A stretch of 33,170 nucleotides of DNA from an uncultured Clostridia bacterium. Lineage in GTDB: Bacteria > Bacillota > Clostridia > Christensenellales > Aristaeellaceae. This document shows, piece after piece, positions 6,457-15,237 of the stretch. Within the stretch, counting starts at the first letter, position 1; each line of letters opens with the position of its first letter. The notes under the pieces are model-generated. The model saw only the letters and a list, made by a program, of their open reading frames with translations. It had not been told where the DNA came from and did not search any database. The stretch spans positions 1 through 33,170 of the forward strand of contig CALGYL010000181.1 of assembly GCA_937934775.1 (NCBI GenBank), written 5' to 3'. Made by a program: the position numbers and the translations under genes.

Positions 6457-9060
6457 ATGAACGCGCAGAAATTCACACAAAAATCGCTGGAAGCAATCCA
6501 GCAGGCACAAAACATCGCCATCCAATACCAGAATCAGCAGGTGGACCAGCCTCACCTTTTGTACGCGCTGGCGGATCAGGAGGGCGGGCTGATCCCGGAG
6601 CTTCTGAAAAAGCTGAACACCGATCCCACGCAGGTGATCGCCGCCTGCGAGCAGATGATCGCGCGCATCCCGAAGGTATCGGGCGGAGGGCGGGCGCAGG
6701 GCACGGTCTACGTCTCCCAGGATTTGGACAGGACGCTGGTGGAAGCCGAGCAGACGGCGGAGCGCATGAACGACGAATACGTGTCGGTGGAGCACATCCT
6801 GCTTGCGCTCTTTGACACCGCCAGCCCTTCCCTGAAGGAACTGTTCCGGCGCTTCAACCTCCGGAAAGACGCGCTTCTGACCGCGCTGCAGTCCGTGCGG
6901 GGCGGCCAACGGGTGACCAGCGACGCGCCGGAGGCGACGTATGACGCGCTGAAGAAGTATGGACAGGACTTGGTGGATCTGGCGCGCAAACAGAAGCTGG
7001 ACCCGGTGATCGGACGCGATACGGAAATCCGAAACGTCGTGCGCATCCTGTCCCGCAAAACCAAGAACAACCCCGTGCTCATCGGCGAACCGGGCGTCGG
7101 CAAGACGGCCATCGCCGAGGGCCTCGCCCAGCGCATTGTGCGGGGCGACGTGCCGGACTCCCTGAAGGAGCGGCAGATTTTCGCGCTGGACATGGGCGCG
7201 CTGATCGCCGGCGCGAAGTTCCGCGGCGAGTTCGAGGAGCGGCTGAAAGCGGTGCTGGCCGAGATTAAAAAATCCGAAGGCCGCATCATTCTGTTCATCG
7301 ACGAGCTGCACACCATCGTGGGCGCAGGCAAGACCGAAGGCTCCATGGACGCGGGCAACCTGCTCAAGCCCATGCTGGCCCGGGGTGAGCTGCATTGCAT
7401 CGGCGCGACCACGCTGGACGAGTACCGCAAGTATATCGAAAAGGACGCGGCGCTCGAGCGCCGGTTCCAGCCGGTGCTGGTGGGCGAACCCACCGTGGAG
7501 GACACGATATCGATCCTGCGGGGCCTCAAGGAGCGCTACGAAGTGTTCCACGGCGTCAAGATCACCGATCAGGCGCTGATCGCCGCGGCGACCCTGTCCA
7601 ACCGCTATGTGTCCGACCGCTTTTTGCCTGACAAGGCCATCGACCTGGTGGACGAGGCCTGCGCGATGATCCGCACCGAGATTGACTCCATGCCCACCGA
7701 GCTGGACGAAATCTCCCGCAAGATCATGCAGCACGAGATCGAGGAGGCCGCGCTCAAGAAGGAGACCGGCGCCCTCGCCAAGGAGCACCTCACCGACATC
7801 CAGAAGGAACTGGCCGACATGCGCGAGCAGTTCAAGGAGATGAAAGCCCGCTGGGAGCGGGAAAAGGGCGCCATCGGTACCGTGCAGAAGCTGCGGGAAG
7901 AGATCGAAAAGGTCAACGCCGAAATCGAGCTGGCCCAGCGCCAGTACGACCTGAACAAGGCCGCCGAGCTCAAGTACGGCAGACTGCCGCAGCTGACCCA
8001 GCAGCTGGAACAGGAGGAGGCGCTGGCCGAGAAGAACAAGAGCGCCACGACGCTGCTCCGCGACAAGGTGACCGAGGACGAGATCGCGAGGATCGTGTCC
8101 CGCTGGACGGGCATCCCGGTGACAAAACTGATGGAGGGCGAGCGCGAGAAGCTTCTGCACCTGGAGGACATCCTGCACAGGCGGGTCATCGGCCAGGAGG
8201 AAGCGGTGTCGCTGGTCAGCCAGGCCATCCTGCGCTCCCGCGCCGGCATCTCCGACCCCGACAAGCCCATCGGCTCCTTCCTGTTCCTGGGCCCCACCGG
8301 CGTGGGCAAGACGGAGCTGGCAAAGGCTCTGGCGCAGGCGCTGTTTGACGACGAACACAACCTGGTGCGCATCGACATGTCCGAGTACATGGAGAAGTTC
8401 AGCGTGTCCCGGCTGGTCGGAGCGCCTCCAGGATATGTGGGCTACGAAGAAGGCGGCCAACTGACCGAAGCGGTCCGGCGCAAGCCCTACTGCGTGCTAC
8501 TGTTTGACGAGGTCGAGAAGGCGCACCCGGACGTGTTCAACATCCTTTTGCAGGTGCTGGACGAGGGCCGCATCACCGATTCTCAGGGGCGCGTGGTGGA
8601 CTTCAAAAACACCATCATCATCCTGACCTCGAACCTCGGCTCCAACTACATCCTGGAGGGCATCGATGCCAGCGGCCAGATCGCCCCTTCCGCCCGCGAA
8701 GCGGTGGAGCGCCTGCTCAAGACACAATTTCGCCCGGAATTCTTAAACAGACTTGACGAAATCGTGTTCTATAAACCGTTGACCCGGGACGAAATTGGGA
8801 AGATTATAGAGTTAATGGTGGCGGAGCTCAACCAGCGGCTTTCCGAGCGGCAGCTGACGGTGGAACTGACCCCCGCGGCCAAGGCGCTGATCGCCGAGAT
8901 CGGGTACGATCCCGTATTCGGCGCGAGGCCTCTTCGCCGGATGCTGCAGCGCCGCGTGGAGACGCCGATCAGCCGCCTGATCATCGCCGATCAGGCGACG
9001 CCTCGCAGCCACCTGATTGTGGACGCAAAAGGTGACGATTTCACCGTATTGACTTCGTAA
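6457..9060 (+). CDS. clpB: ATP-dependent disaggregase ClpB
   Basis: 867-residue Hsp100 chaperone that, with DnaK, pulls proteins out of aggregates. Order: Clp N-domain repeats (about 1-145), first AAA+ module with Walker A GEPGVGKT at 210-217 and a Walker B in ILFIDELHT, a charged coiled-coil middle domain (about 410-530, the feature separating ClpB from ClpA/ClpC), and second AAA+ module with Walker A GPTGVGKT at 612-619, then the C-terminal oligomerisation domain. Length is typical. The start at 6457 has GGGAGG 8 nt upstream. It is a single-gene transcript with its own promoter and a possible CtsR box. Confidence 0.98.
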   Translation: MNAQKFTQKSLEAIQQAQNIAIQYQNQQVDQPHLLYALADQEGGLIPELLKKLNTDPTQVIAACEQMIARIPKVSGGGRAQGTVYVSQDLDRTLVEAEQTAERMNDEYVSVEHILLALFDTASPSLKELFRRFNLRKDALLTALQSVRGGQRVTSDAPEATYDALKKYGQDLVDLARKQKLDPVIGRDTEIRNVVRILSRKTKNNPVLIGEPGVGKTAIAEGLAQRIVRGDVPDSLKERQIFALDMGALIAGAKFRGEFEERLKAVLAEIKKSEGRIILFIDELHTIVGAGKTEGSMDAGNLLKPMLARGELHCIGATTLDEYRKYIEKDAALERRFQPVLVGEPTVEDTISILRGLKERYEVFHGVKITDQALIAAATLSNRYVSDRFLPDKAIDLVDEACAMIRTEIDSMPTELDEISRKIMQHEIEEAALKKETGALAKEHLTDIQKELADMREQFKEMKARWEREKGAIGTVQKLREEIEKVNAEIELAQRQYDLNKAAELKYGRLPQLTQQLEQEEALAEKNKSATTLLRDKVTEDEIARIVSRWTGIPVTKLMEGEREKLLHLEDILHRRVIGQEEAVSLVSQAILRSRAGISDPDKPIGSFLFLGPTGVGKTELAKALAQALFDDEHNLVRIDMSEYMEKFSVSRLVGAPPGYVGYEEGGQLTEAVRRKPYCVLLFDEVEKAHPDVFNILLQVLDEGRITDSQGRVVDFKNTIIILTSNLGSNYILEGIDASGQIAPSAREAVERLLKTQFRPEFLNRLDEIVFYKPLTRDEIGKIIELMVAELNQRLSERQLTVELTPAAKALIAEIGYDPVFGARPLRRMLQRRVETPISRLIIADQATPRSHLIVDAKGDDFTVLTS

Positions 9061-9126
9061 TATGCGCTGAATATATTATCGAAACGTTATGTTTTCGCGC
9101 ACTTTCCTTCTCTTCGATGTGTTGAC

Positions 9127-9156
9127 TTGACAACGTGAGCTGTATTTTGCTAAAAT
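9127..9156 (+). promoter_or_regulatory. Promoter of the CbiC-like gene
   Basis: A perfect TTGACA and TAAAAT with an 18-nt spacer. It lies 66 bp after clpB, so the next gene has its own transcript. Confidence 0.75.
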
Positions 9157-9172
9157 CAAATTGCGGAAAACG

Positions 9173-9209
9173 AAAACGAGTGTTTGCGTCAGCGCAGGCA
9201 CTCGTTTTT
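9173..9209 (+). terminator. Terminator-like hairpin in the leader of the CbiC-like gene
   Basis: AAAACGAGTG pairs with CACTCGTTTT around an inner TGCG/CGCA stem, followed by a T run. It lies between the promoter at 9127-9156 and the start codon at 9249, so it would cut the leader short unless overcome. It may be an attenuator; alternatively it terminates clpB read-through. Confidence 0.7.
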
Positions 9210-9248
9210 CGTAAAGAACCTACACCCAACACAAGGAAGGTACGCCAT

Positions 9249-9857
9249 ATGCAGAGGAAATCGGCGCTCAAAGCCCGCCACAACACGGCCATGCCCTATG
9301 TCACCAGCGAAATGGCGGCAATCATGGAGCACGTCAAGGCCGAAACAGGCGATGAAGCGCTGGCGCAGGGGATTCACTTCAGCCCAACCGCGCTTACGCT
9401 GGTCCGCCGCGTGATGATGACCGGCGGTGCCATCATCTGCGACACGGCGTTGGCACTCTCCGACATCGACAAGCAGAACGCCCGAAAGCTGGGCGTGTCC
9501 ACGGTCTGCTACATTGACGACCCGCAGGTGATCACGTTGGCCGAACAGCGCCGCACAACCCGCGCCGAGGTGGCGCTGGATTTCGCGCTGTCCAAACCCG
9601 GCGCAAAACTATTGGTGGTTGGCAGCGCGCCCACCGCGCTGGACCGGCTGCTTCGCCGCCATCAGACAGAAAACGTGAACGACCTGGTAACCCTGGCCGC
9701 GCCCACGGGCTTTGCCAGCGTGGTACAGCTCAAAGAACGCATCTGGGAGAGCGACATTCCCGCCATCGTCGTGCGCGGCAAGCGCGGCGGAACCAGCGCC
9801 GCGGTCTCCATCGTCAACGCGCTGATGCTGGAATACATTCGACAACTCAACCTGTAA
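9249..9857 (+). CDS. CbiC/CobH-like protein (precorrin-8X methylmutase family), catalytic His apparently missing
   Basis: 202-residue protein clearly related to CbiC/CobH, which move a methyl group from C11 to C12 in cobalamin synthesis. Shared blocks include FSPTAL (44-49), AIICDT (61-66), YIDDPQV (88-94), GSAPTAL, and VRGKRGGTSAA near the end. In known enzymes the catalytic histidine sits in a V-I-H-T-T-G-D-like motif; here the matching stretch reads VKAETGD at 29-35, with alanine at that place. No other B12 gene is nearby, nor a recognisable cobalamin riboswitch. Start at 9249 follows AAGGAAGG; a longer reading would cross the leader hairpin. It may have a different function, or use the nearby His28. 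Function unknown. Confidence 0.75.
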   Translation: MQRKSALKARHNTAMPYVTSEMAAIMEHVKAETGDEALAQGIHFSPTALTLVRRVMMTGGAIICDTALALSDIDKQNARKLGVSTVCYIDDPQVITLAEQRRTTRAEVALDFALSKPGAKLLVVGSAPTALDRLLRRHQTENVNDLVTLAAPTGFASVVQLKERIWESDIPAIVVRGKRGGTSAAVSIVNALMLEYIRQLNL

Positions 9858-9902
9858 GCGGCAAAATCCACTTCGCATCTTCCGACGCGCCGGGAACGAC
9901 GC

Positions 9903-9938
9903 AAAGGCTGCCTAACGCAAACGCGAAGGCAGCCTTTA
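9903..9938. terminator. Bidirectional terminator between convergent genes
   Basis: AAAGGCTGCCT and AGGCAGCCTTT form an 11-bp stem with a 13-nt loop between the CbiC-like gene and nfnB, which converge. The T runs are short. Confidence 0.65.
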
Positions 9939-9952
9939 TGTAACCCTTTTTG

Positions 9953-9998
9953 TTCCCTTGCGCGGGGTCAATGGGCATCATACCCCTTGCGGGTTTCC
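9953..9998 (+). repeat. 46-bp imperfect repeat, copy 1
   Basis: Shares a core of the form TGCGCG-GGTCAA-GGGCATCAT with a segment at 30354-30399, in the same orientation. A 9-bp hairpin, CCAAAGGGC with GCCCTTTGG (9997-10017), follows this copy only. Lies between convergent genes. Confidence 0.55.
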
Positions 9999-10028
9999 AA
10001 AGGGCAGCGCCCTTTGGCGTGCCCCTCG

Positions 10029-11426
10029 TTACCCCCTGGACTTGATGTACTCGTCGATGGAAGCCGCAGCCTGCTTGCCCGCGCCCATCGCCAGGATGAC
10101 GGTGGCCGCGCCGGTCACGGCGTCGCCGCCGGCGTAGACACCTTCCTTGGAAGTCTGGCAGGTGGCTTCATCCACGATGATGCCGCCCCACTTCTGGGCA
10201 CTCAGGCCTTCGGTGGTGGAGATGATCAGCGGGTTCGGGGAATTGCCGATGGCGACGACGACCGTCTCCACATCCATCGTGAACTCGCTGCCCTTTTCCG
10301 TCACCGGGCGGCGGCGGCCGGAAGCATCGGGTTCGCCCAGCGTCATACGCACGCATTCCATCCCCGCCACGTTGCCCTTGCCGTCGTTCAGAATCTTTGT
10401 CGGGTTGGTCAGGATGTGGAATTCGATGCCCTCTTCCTTGGCATGGTGGATTTCTTCGATACGGGCGGGCATTTCCGCCTCCCCTCGGCGGTAGACGATG
10501 TACACCTTCTCCGCGCCCATGCGCAGCGCGCTGCGCGCCGCGTCCATGGCCACGTTGCCGCCGCCGATGACCGCTACGCGCTTGCCCACCTTGACGGGCG
10601 TCACGTGGTTCGGGAAGTCATACGCCTTCATCAGGTTGATGCGGGTCAGGAACTCGTTGGCGGAATACACGCCGCACAGCGCCTCGCCCTCGATGCCTTG
10701 GAAGCGCGGCAGGCCCGCGCCGCTGCCGACGAACACCGCCTCGAAGCCCTCATCCTCAACCAGCTCGTCCAAGAGGATGCTGCGGCCCACGATCACGTTG
10801 GTCAGGATCTTGACGCCCGCCTCGCGCAGGGTGTCGATCTCTCGCTGCACCAGCGCCTTGGGCAGGCGGAACTCCGGAATGCCATACATCAGTACGCCGC
10901 CAGGGGTGTGAAGCGCTTCGAAGATGGTCACATCATAGCCCATCGCCCGCAGTGCGCCGGCGCAGGAGAGGCCCGCGGGGCCGGAGCCGACCACCGCCAC
11001 CCGGTGGCCGTTGTCGGGGGCGGGTCCGCCCGGCTTCTTGCCGGCGGCCATGGCCCAGTCGGCCACATAGCGCTCGAGTCGGCCAATACCCACCGGATCG
11101 CCCTTGATGCCGCGCACGCATACCTGTTCGCACTGGGTTTCCTGGGGACAGACGCGGCCGCACACCGCGGGCAGGGAGTTGCAGCCGCTCAGGATCTCAT
11201 AGGCTTTTTCCAGGTCGCCCTCTTTGACGCAGGTGATAAACTCCGGGATTTTGACGCCCACCGGGCAGCCGCCCACGCAGGGCTTGTTCTTGCAGTTCAG
11301 GCAGCGCTCGGCTTCCTGTTTGGCCATTTCGTCGGTATATCCAAGCGCAACTTCCTGGAAATTGCGGCCGCGGGCCTGAGGATCCTGTTCGGGCATCGCG
11401 GTTTTATTCTTTTGCATGTTGGCCAT
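10029..11426 (-). CDS. nfnB: NfnB: large subunit of NADH-dependent reduced ferredoxin:NADP+ oxidoreductase
   Basis: 465-residue flavin iron-sulfur subunit of the cytoplasmic electron-bifurcating transhydrogenase. Cysteines C42, C45, C50, C54 (CLNCKNKPC..GC) and C89, C93, C99, C103 supply two [4Fe-4S] clusters. A Rossmann FAD site (GSGPAGLSCAG) and an NADPH site (VIGGGNVAMDAARSA) follow. Known Nfn enzymes couple ferredoxin, NADH and NADP pools; this subunit carries the bifurcating FAD and NADP(H) site. It is also similar to the glutamate synthase small subunit, but the 1-nt overlap (TGATG) with nfnA makes Nfn the better call. It is the last gene of the long minus-strand operon and near-standard length. 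Confidence 0.92.
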   Translation of the reverse strand: MANMQKNKTAMPEQDPQARGRNFQEVALGYTDEMAKQEAERCLNCKNKPCVGGCPVGVKIPEFITCVKEGDLEKAYEILSGCNSLPAVCGRVCPQETQCEQVCVRGIKGDPVGIGRLERYVADWAMAAGKKPGGPAPDNGHRVAVVGSGPAGLSCAGALRAMGYDVTIFEALHTPGGVLMYGIPEFRLPKALVQREIDTLREAGVKILTNVIVGRSILLDELVEDEGFEAVFVGSGAGLPRFQGIEGEALCGVYSANEFLTRINLMKAYDFPNHVTPVKVGKRVAVIGGGNVAMDAARSALRMGAEKVYIVYRRGEAEMPARIEEIHHAKEEGIEFHILTNPTKILNDGKGNVAGMECVRMTLGEPDASGRRRPVTEKGSEFTMDVETVVVAIGNSPNPLIISTTEGLSAQKWGGIIVDEATCQTSKEGVYAGGDAVTGAATVILAMGAGKQAAASIDEYIKSRG

Positions 11427-12268
11427 CAGTGCACCTCTCCCGTCAGGCGGCAGAGATGGGTCTCTTTCGCCAGTTTCTCTTGATCCATGTACATCCTGCC
11501 GCGGGTGACCGCGGAATCAAAATCCACCTCGTGGCCGTCAAAGTCCGGCCCGTCGACGCAGGCAAACTTGGTTTCGCCGCCCACGATGACGCGGCAGCCG
11601 CCGCACATGCCGGTACCGTCGATCATGATGGAGTTGAGGCTGACGATGGTCTTGATGCCGGAGGGCCGGGTCATTTCGGAGACCGCCTTCATCATCATCA
11701 GGGGACCGATGGCGATGACCACATCGTACTTCACGCCCGCCTCCAGCTTTTCCTGAAGTGCCTGGGTCACAAAGCCCTTGTGGCCGTTGGAGCCGTCGTC
11801 GGTCATGATGGTCAGATCGTCGCAGGCGGCGATCAGCTCATCCTTCAGGATGATCAGGCTTTCGTTGCGGAAGCCCACGATCAGGTCGACCTCGACGCCC
11901 GCGTCGTGCAGCGCCTTGGCCTGGGGGTAGGCGATGGCGACGCCCAGGCCGCCGCCGATGACCGCCGCTTTTTTATAACCTTCCGTCTCGGAGGGTTTGC
12001 CGAGCGGGCCCGCGAAATCCTGCAGGCTTTCGCCTTCATTAAGCTGGTCCAGCAGGCGCGTAGACGCGCCCACCTTCTGGAAGATCACCGTGATGGTGCC
12101 CGCTTCCCGGTCGTACCCGGCGATGGTCAGCGGAATGCGTTCGCCGTTCTCGTCCACGCGCAGCATGACGAACTGGCCGGGCTTGGCGCGCCGCGCCGCG
12201 TAGGGCGCTTCGACACGCATCAGCGTGACCTCATCATTGAGCCTGCGCTTCTCCACGATTTTGTACAT
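11426..12268 (-). CDS. nfnA: NfnA: small subunit of NADH-dependent reduced ferredoxin:NADP+ oxidoreductase
   Basis: 280-residue subunit of the ferredoxin-NADP reductase/PyrK fold: a FAD-binding barrel (PGQFVMLR near residue 37, RIPLTIAG near 50), an NAD(H)-binding Rossmann half (AAVIGGGLGVAIAYP) and a C-terminal [2Fe-2S] site, IDGTGMCGGCRV plus FACVDGP. Where PyrK has its first cluster cysteine, this protein has Asp, as expected for NfnA-type proteins. It receives or donates electrons to NADH. ATG at 12268 is preceded by AAGGAG; a longer reading would overlap dapA. It is 26 nt after dapA and overlaps nfnB by one base. Confidence 0.92.
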   Translation of the reverse strand: MYKIVEKRRLNDEVTLMRVEAPYAARRAKPGQFVMLRVDENGERIPLTIAGYDREAGTITVIFQKVGASTRLLDQLNEGESLQDFAGPLGKPSETEGYKKAAVIGGGLGVAIAYPQAKALHDAGVEVDLIVGFRNESLIILKDELIAACDDLTIMTDDGSNGHKGFVTQALQEKLEAGVKYDVVIAIGPLMMMKAVSEMTRPSGIKTIVSLNSIMIDGTGMCGGCRVIVGGETKFACVDGPDFDGHEVDFDSAVTRGRMYMDQEKLAKETHLCRLTGEVH

Positions 12269-12294
12269 GGGTTCGACTCCTTCTTGCTGGTGTA

Positions 12295-13221
12295 TTATGC
12301 CAGGCCGCCCGCGGGCGTCGCCTGAGCGGCGCGGGGAACGTCCGGGAACCAAAGGGGAATTTCCGCGAGCAGTCTGTCGCGGTTGGCCGCGCCCATCGGC
12401 ACGAGGGGCGGCCGGGTCTTTCCGTTGCCGTAGCCGACGGCGGCCAGCGCTTCCTTGATGGGGATCGGGCTGACTTCCAGGAACAGCGCGTCGATCAGCG
12501 GATTCAGCGCGAGCTGCCGCGCGCGGCTGCCCTCGATGTCGCCCTTGCGGAAGCTGTCCGTAATGCCCAAAACCGCCTCCGGCACCAGGTTGGAGGCCAC
12601 CGAGATCACGCCGTCCGCGCCCAGCGCCAGCGCTGTAAACGCGTGTTCGTCGTTTCCGCAGTAGACCGTCATTCTACCGGTCAGGAGCCGGGCGTCCTCG
12701 GTCATCTGCCGCAGGTCCGCGTTGGCTTCCTTCAGGGCGCGGATCAGCGGGTGTCCGGACAGGCGCATCGCCGTTTCCGGCAGGAGGTTCAAGCCCGTCC
12801 GCGAGGGCACGTTGTAGAGCACCACCGGGAGCTCAGCGGCATCCGCCACGCGGGTAAAGTGCTCGATCAGCCCGGCCTGCGTGGTCTTGTTGTAGTAAGG
12901 CGTCACCGCCAGGATCGCGTCCGCGCCCAGGCCCCGCGCGCTTGATGCCCTGCGGCAGACCTTTTTGGTGTCATTGCCACCCACGCCCGCGATCACCACG
13001 GCCCGCCCCGCCGTGCGCTGCACGACGAAGCCGATCGCCTGCTCCTGCTCCGCCTCGGTCATGGTGGCGGGCTCACCGGTGGTCCCCAGAACCACCAGCG
13101 CCGGGATTTTTGCCGCGATTTGGCGGTCGATCAGATGACCGAAGGTTTCAAAGTCAATGGAATCGTCCGCGGCAAACGGCGTTACCAGCGCCGTACCCAC
13201 GCCGGAAAACAGCGCTTTCAC
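12295..13221 (-). CDS. dapA: 4-hydroxy-tetrahydrodipicolinate synthase
   Basis: 308-residue class I aldolase condensing aspartate semialdehyde and pyruvate, the committed step to diaminopimelate and lysine. Residues seen: TTGE at 47-50, Tyr136 in LYNVPSRTG, and the Schiff-base Lys164 in ALKEA (the family's usual text is IKEASG, so this site is a slight variant). The start is GTG at 13221, with AGAGGGGG about 8 nt upstream. It follows asd, which makes its substrate, with a 57-nt gap. The last ~15 residues are alanine- and glycine-rich and probably disordered. A related aldolase such as N-acetylneuraminate lyase is possible but unlikely next to asd. Confidence 0.93.
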   Translation of the reverse strand: MKALFSGVGTALVTPFAADDSIDFETFGHLIDRQIAAKIPALVVLGTTGEPATMTEAEQEQAIGFVVQRTAGRAVVIAGVGGNDTKKVCRRASSARGLGADAILAVTPYYNKTTQAGLIEHFTRVADAAELPVVLYNVPSRTGLNLLPETAMRLSGHPLIRALKEANADLRQMTEDARLLTGRMTVYCGNDEHAFTALALGADGVISVASNLVPEAVLGITDSFRKGDIEGSRARQLALNPLIDALFLEVSPIPIKEALAAVGYGNGKTRPPLVPMGAANRDRLLAEIPLWFPDVPRAAQATPAGGLA

Positions 13222-13278
13222 AGGGAAAGCCCCCTCTCAGGTCGAAGAGCTTGCTGTAGCGACCCGGGGGGCTATTCT

Positions 13279-14358
13279 TCATTTGCGTACGATCCAGCCT
13301 TCATGGACCAAGAGCTCCGCAGTCAGCACCGCGCCGCCCGCCGCGCCCCGGAGCGTGTTGTGGGAAAGGCTGACGAACTTGTAGTCCATCAGGACATCCT
13401 CCCGCAGCCGCCCGATGGCGATGCCCATACCGCCAAACAGATCGCGGTCGAGCCGGGTCTGCGGACGGTTGTCTTCTTCGAAGTAGGTGAGGAACTTTTC
13501 GGGCGCGCTGGGCAGTTGATACTTCTGCGGCAGGCCCTCATAGGAAGCCCAGCGGGCCAGGATTTCCTCCCTGGACGGCTTCCTGGCAAAGCTCACCGAC
13601 ACGGCGGCCATGTGGCCGTCGGTGACCGGCACGCGGATGCACTGGGCGCTGATCAACGGCTTTGACGCCGGAACGATGCGTCCATCCACCACGCTGCCCC
13701 AGATCTTCAGCGGTTCCTGCTCGCTCTTCTGCTCTTCGCCGCCGATGTAGGGAATCACGTTGTCGGTCATTTCCGGCCAGGTGCGGAAGGTCTTGCCCGC
13801 GCCTGAGATCGCCTGGTAGGTGGCGACCATCACCTTTTCAAGGCCAAAGTCCTTCAGCGGTTCCAGCGCGGGCACATAGCCCTGAATGGAGCAGTTGGGC
13901 TTGCAGGTGACAAAGCCGACTTTTGTACCAAGCCGTTTGCGCTGCGCCTCGATGACCGCCACGTGGCCCGCGTTGATCTCCGGGATCATCATCGGCACGT
14001 CGTCCGTCATGCGGAACGCGGAGTTGTTGGATACCACCGGCGTTTCTGTTTTTGCGTAGGCGGTTTCCAGCGCGCGGATCTGGTCTTTGGGCATGTCGAC
14101 CGCGCAAAACACGAAGTCGACCTGGGCCGCGATCTGGTCCACCAGCGCCGCGTCCTGAACCACCATCTCCCGAACGCCTTCCGGCACCGGCCATTCGAAG
14201 GCCCAGCGGCCGCCCACCGCTTCGATGTAAGTCTGTCCGGCGGACCGGGAACTGGCCGCCAGCACCGTCACATCAAACCAGGGGTGCTCCGCCAGAATCG
14301 AAACAAACCTTTGCCCCACCATGCCCGTCGCCCCGATGATGCCAACCCGGTATTTCAC
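13279..14358 (-). CDS. asd: Aspartate-semialdehyde dehydrogenase
   Basis: 359-residue NADPH-dependent enzyme reducing aspartyl phosphate to aspartate semialdehyde. Nucleotide-binding GATGMVG is at 9-15, and the catalytic Cys156 lies in CKPNCSI. Sequence and length look closer to the archaeal/yeast-type branch than to the classical E. coli type. The start is GTG at 14358 after a GGGGGG box 8 nt upstream; the longer reading from 14391 adds a segment that looks unrelated. Located directly upstream of dapA in the operon. The NADPH it needs could come from NfnAB two genes further on (inference). Confidence 0.93.
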   Translation of the reverse strand: MKYRVGIIGATGMVGQRFVSILAEHPWFDVTVLAASSRSAGQTYIEAVGGRWAFEWPVPEGVREMVVQDAALVDQIAAQVDFVFCAVDMPKDQIRALETAYAKTETPVVSNNSAFRMTDDVPMMIPEINAGHVAVIEAQRKRLGTKVGFVTCKPNCSIQGYVPALEPLKDFGLEKVMVATYQAISGAGKTFRTWPEMTDNVIPYIGGEEQKSEQEPLKIWGSVVDGRIVPASKPLISAQCIRVPVTDGHMAAVSVSFARKPSREEILARWASYEGLPQKYQLPSAPEKFLTYFEEDNRPQTRLDRDLFGGMGIAIGRLREDVLMDYKFVSLSHNTLRGAAGGAVLTAELLVHEGWIVRK

Positions 14359-14417
14359 GTTTTCTTCCCCCCGTATCCCACAGTATTCCACCCGCGCGCG
14401 ACGCGTTATGGATTTTT

Positions 14418-15221
14418 TTATACGTCGATGGCCGGATAGCGCATCAGCGTTTCCGCCGGGCGAAAGCCCGATGTGGCGGCAAGCCTGGACGCTCCGGTCA
14501 AGCGCGTTCGGACGTCAAAATAGGCTTCGGAAATGCCCCTGTCCAAAAAATACCAGCGCGCCAGGTCCATCAGGTAGCTGGCGACGCCCTTTCGCTGCCA
14601 GGCGGGCGTGGTCTGTACAATGCCGACGACGCCGCGGCCGTCCTCCGACCAGACGACCATCTCCCCGGCCAGGCCCGTCGGCGAGATTACAAGCAGCCGC
14701 GCAAAATCCGGCATGCGCTTCAGGGCTTTGAGCCAAGCCATGTCCCGGCTGCGGCCGAACATGGCGTTGTAGCGCTCCAGAAAGAACTTACCCTCGTTCT
14801 CGTCCGCCAGATAATCCCGGACGATGGTGCAGCCCGCGGGGAGTTTGCGGATGATGGGCCCGTGCTTGAGCGCGCGGCGGGTCCTGACCAGCTTGTCCTC
14901 GTCCCGGTAACCCAGCGCCTCCAGCGCGCTCATCCGGTTTGCGTCGCCGGGTTCGCATTCGCAGTAGACCAGCGCGGGTGACTCCGGCTTTTTCCGGGCA
15001 AGAACCAGCGCCCGCGTCGTGGCCGCGCCCAGAAGCGCGCTCTCCGACGCCGCGTCGCACTTGGCGCGCACCAGAATCTGATGCGGCCTGTCCGGGAAGA
15101 GCACCGGGGTCATCGATTCCTGCACGCTGGCTTCCCCGATCTTGGACTCCAGATCGTCCAGCGCAATGAACGTATTTTCGACGCACAGCCCCTCGGCTGC
15201 GTCGGCGTGCCGTATCTTCAT
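14418..15221 (-). CDS. GNAT-family acetyltransferase, two-domain
   Basis: 267-residue protein ending in a GNAT acetyl-CoA-binding domain: VVGIVQTTP followed by WQRKGVASYLM near residues 220-230, the Q/R-x-x-G-x-A loop that cradles the CoA pyrophosphate, then a closing GFRP segment. The first half (about 1-130) lacks that loop and may be a degenerate second GNAT fold, as in tandem GNAT proteins. Substrate unknown. ATG at 15221 has GGGAG just upstream. It lies 16 nt after the GuaA-like gene and 59 nt before asd, so it belongs to the operon. Confidence 0.78.
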   Translation of the reverse strand: MKIRHADAAEGLCVENTFIALDDLESKIGEASVQESMTPVLFPDRPHQILVRAKCDAASESALLGAATTRALVLARKKPESPALVYCECEPGDANRMSALEALGYRDEDKLVRTRRALKHGPIIRKLPAGCTIVRDYLADENEGKFFLERYNAMFGRSRDMAWLKALKRMPDFARLLVISPTGLAGEMVVWSEDGRGVVGIVQTTPAWQRKGVASYLMDLARWYFLDRGISEAYFDVRTRLTGASRLAATSGFRPAETLMRYPAIDV

Positions 15222-15237
15222 GGCAGCTCCCTTGTCC

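Noticed and set aside
6418..8460. 680-codon open frame on the minus strand opposite clpB
   Set aside because: Antisense shadow of clpB; no family signature and no ribosome binding site.
9157..9248. Cobalamin riboswitch before the CbiC-like gene
   Set aside because: The leader is under 100 nt and has no B12-box-like sequence.
9987..11483. 498-codon open frame on the plus strand opposite nfnB
   Set aside because: Antisense to a full iron-sulfur flavoprotein; composition is that of a shadow frame.
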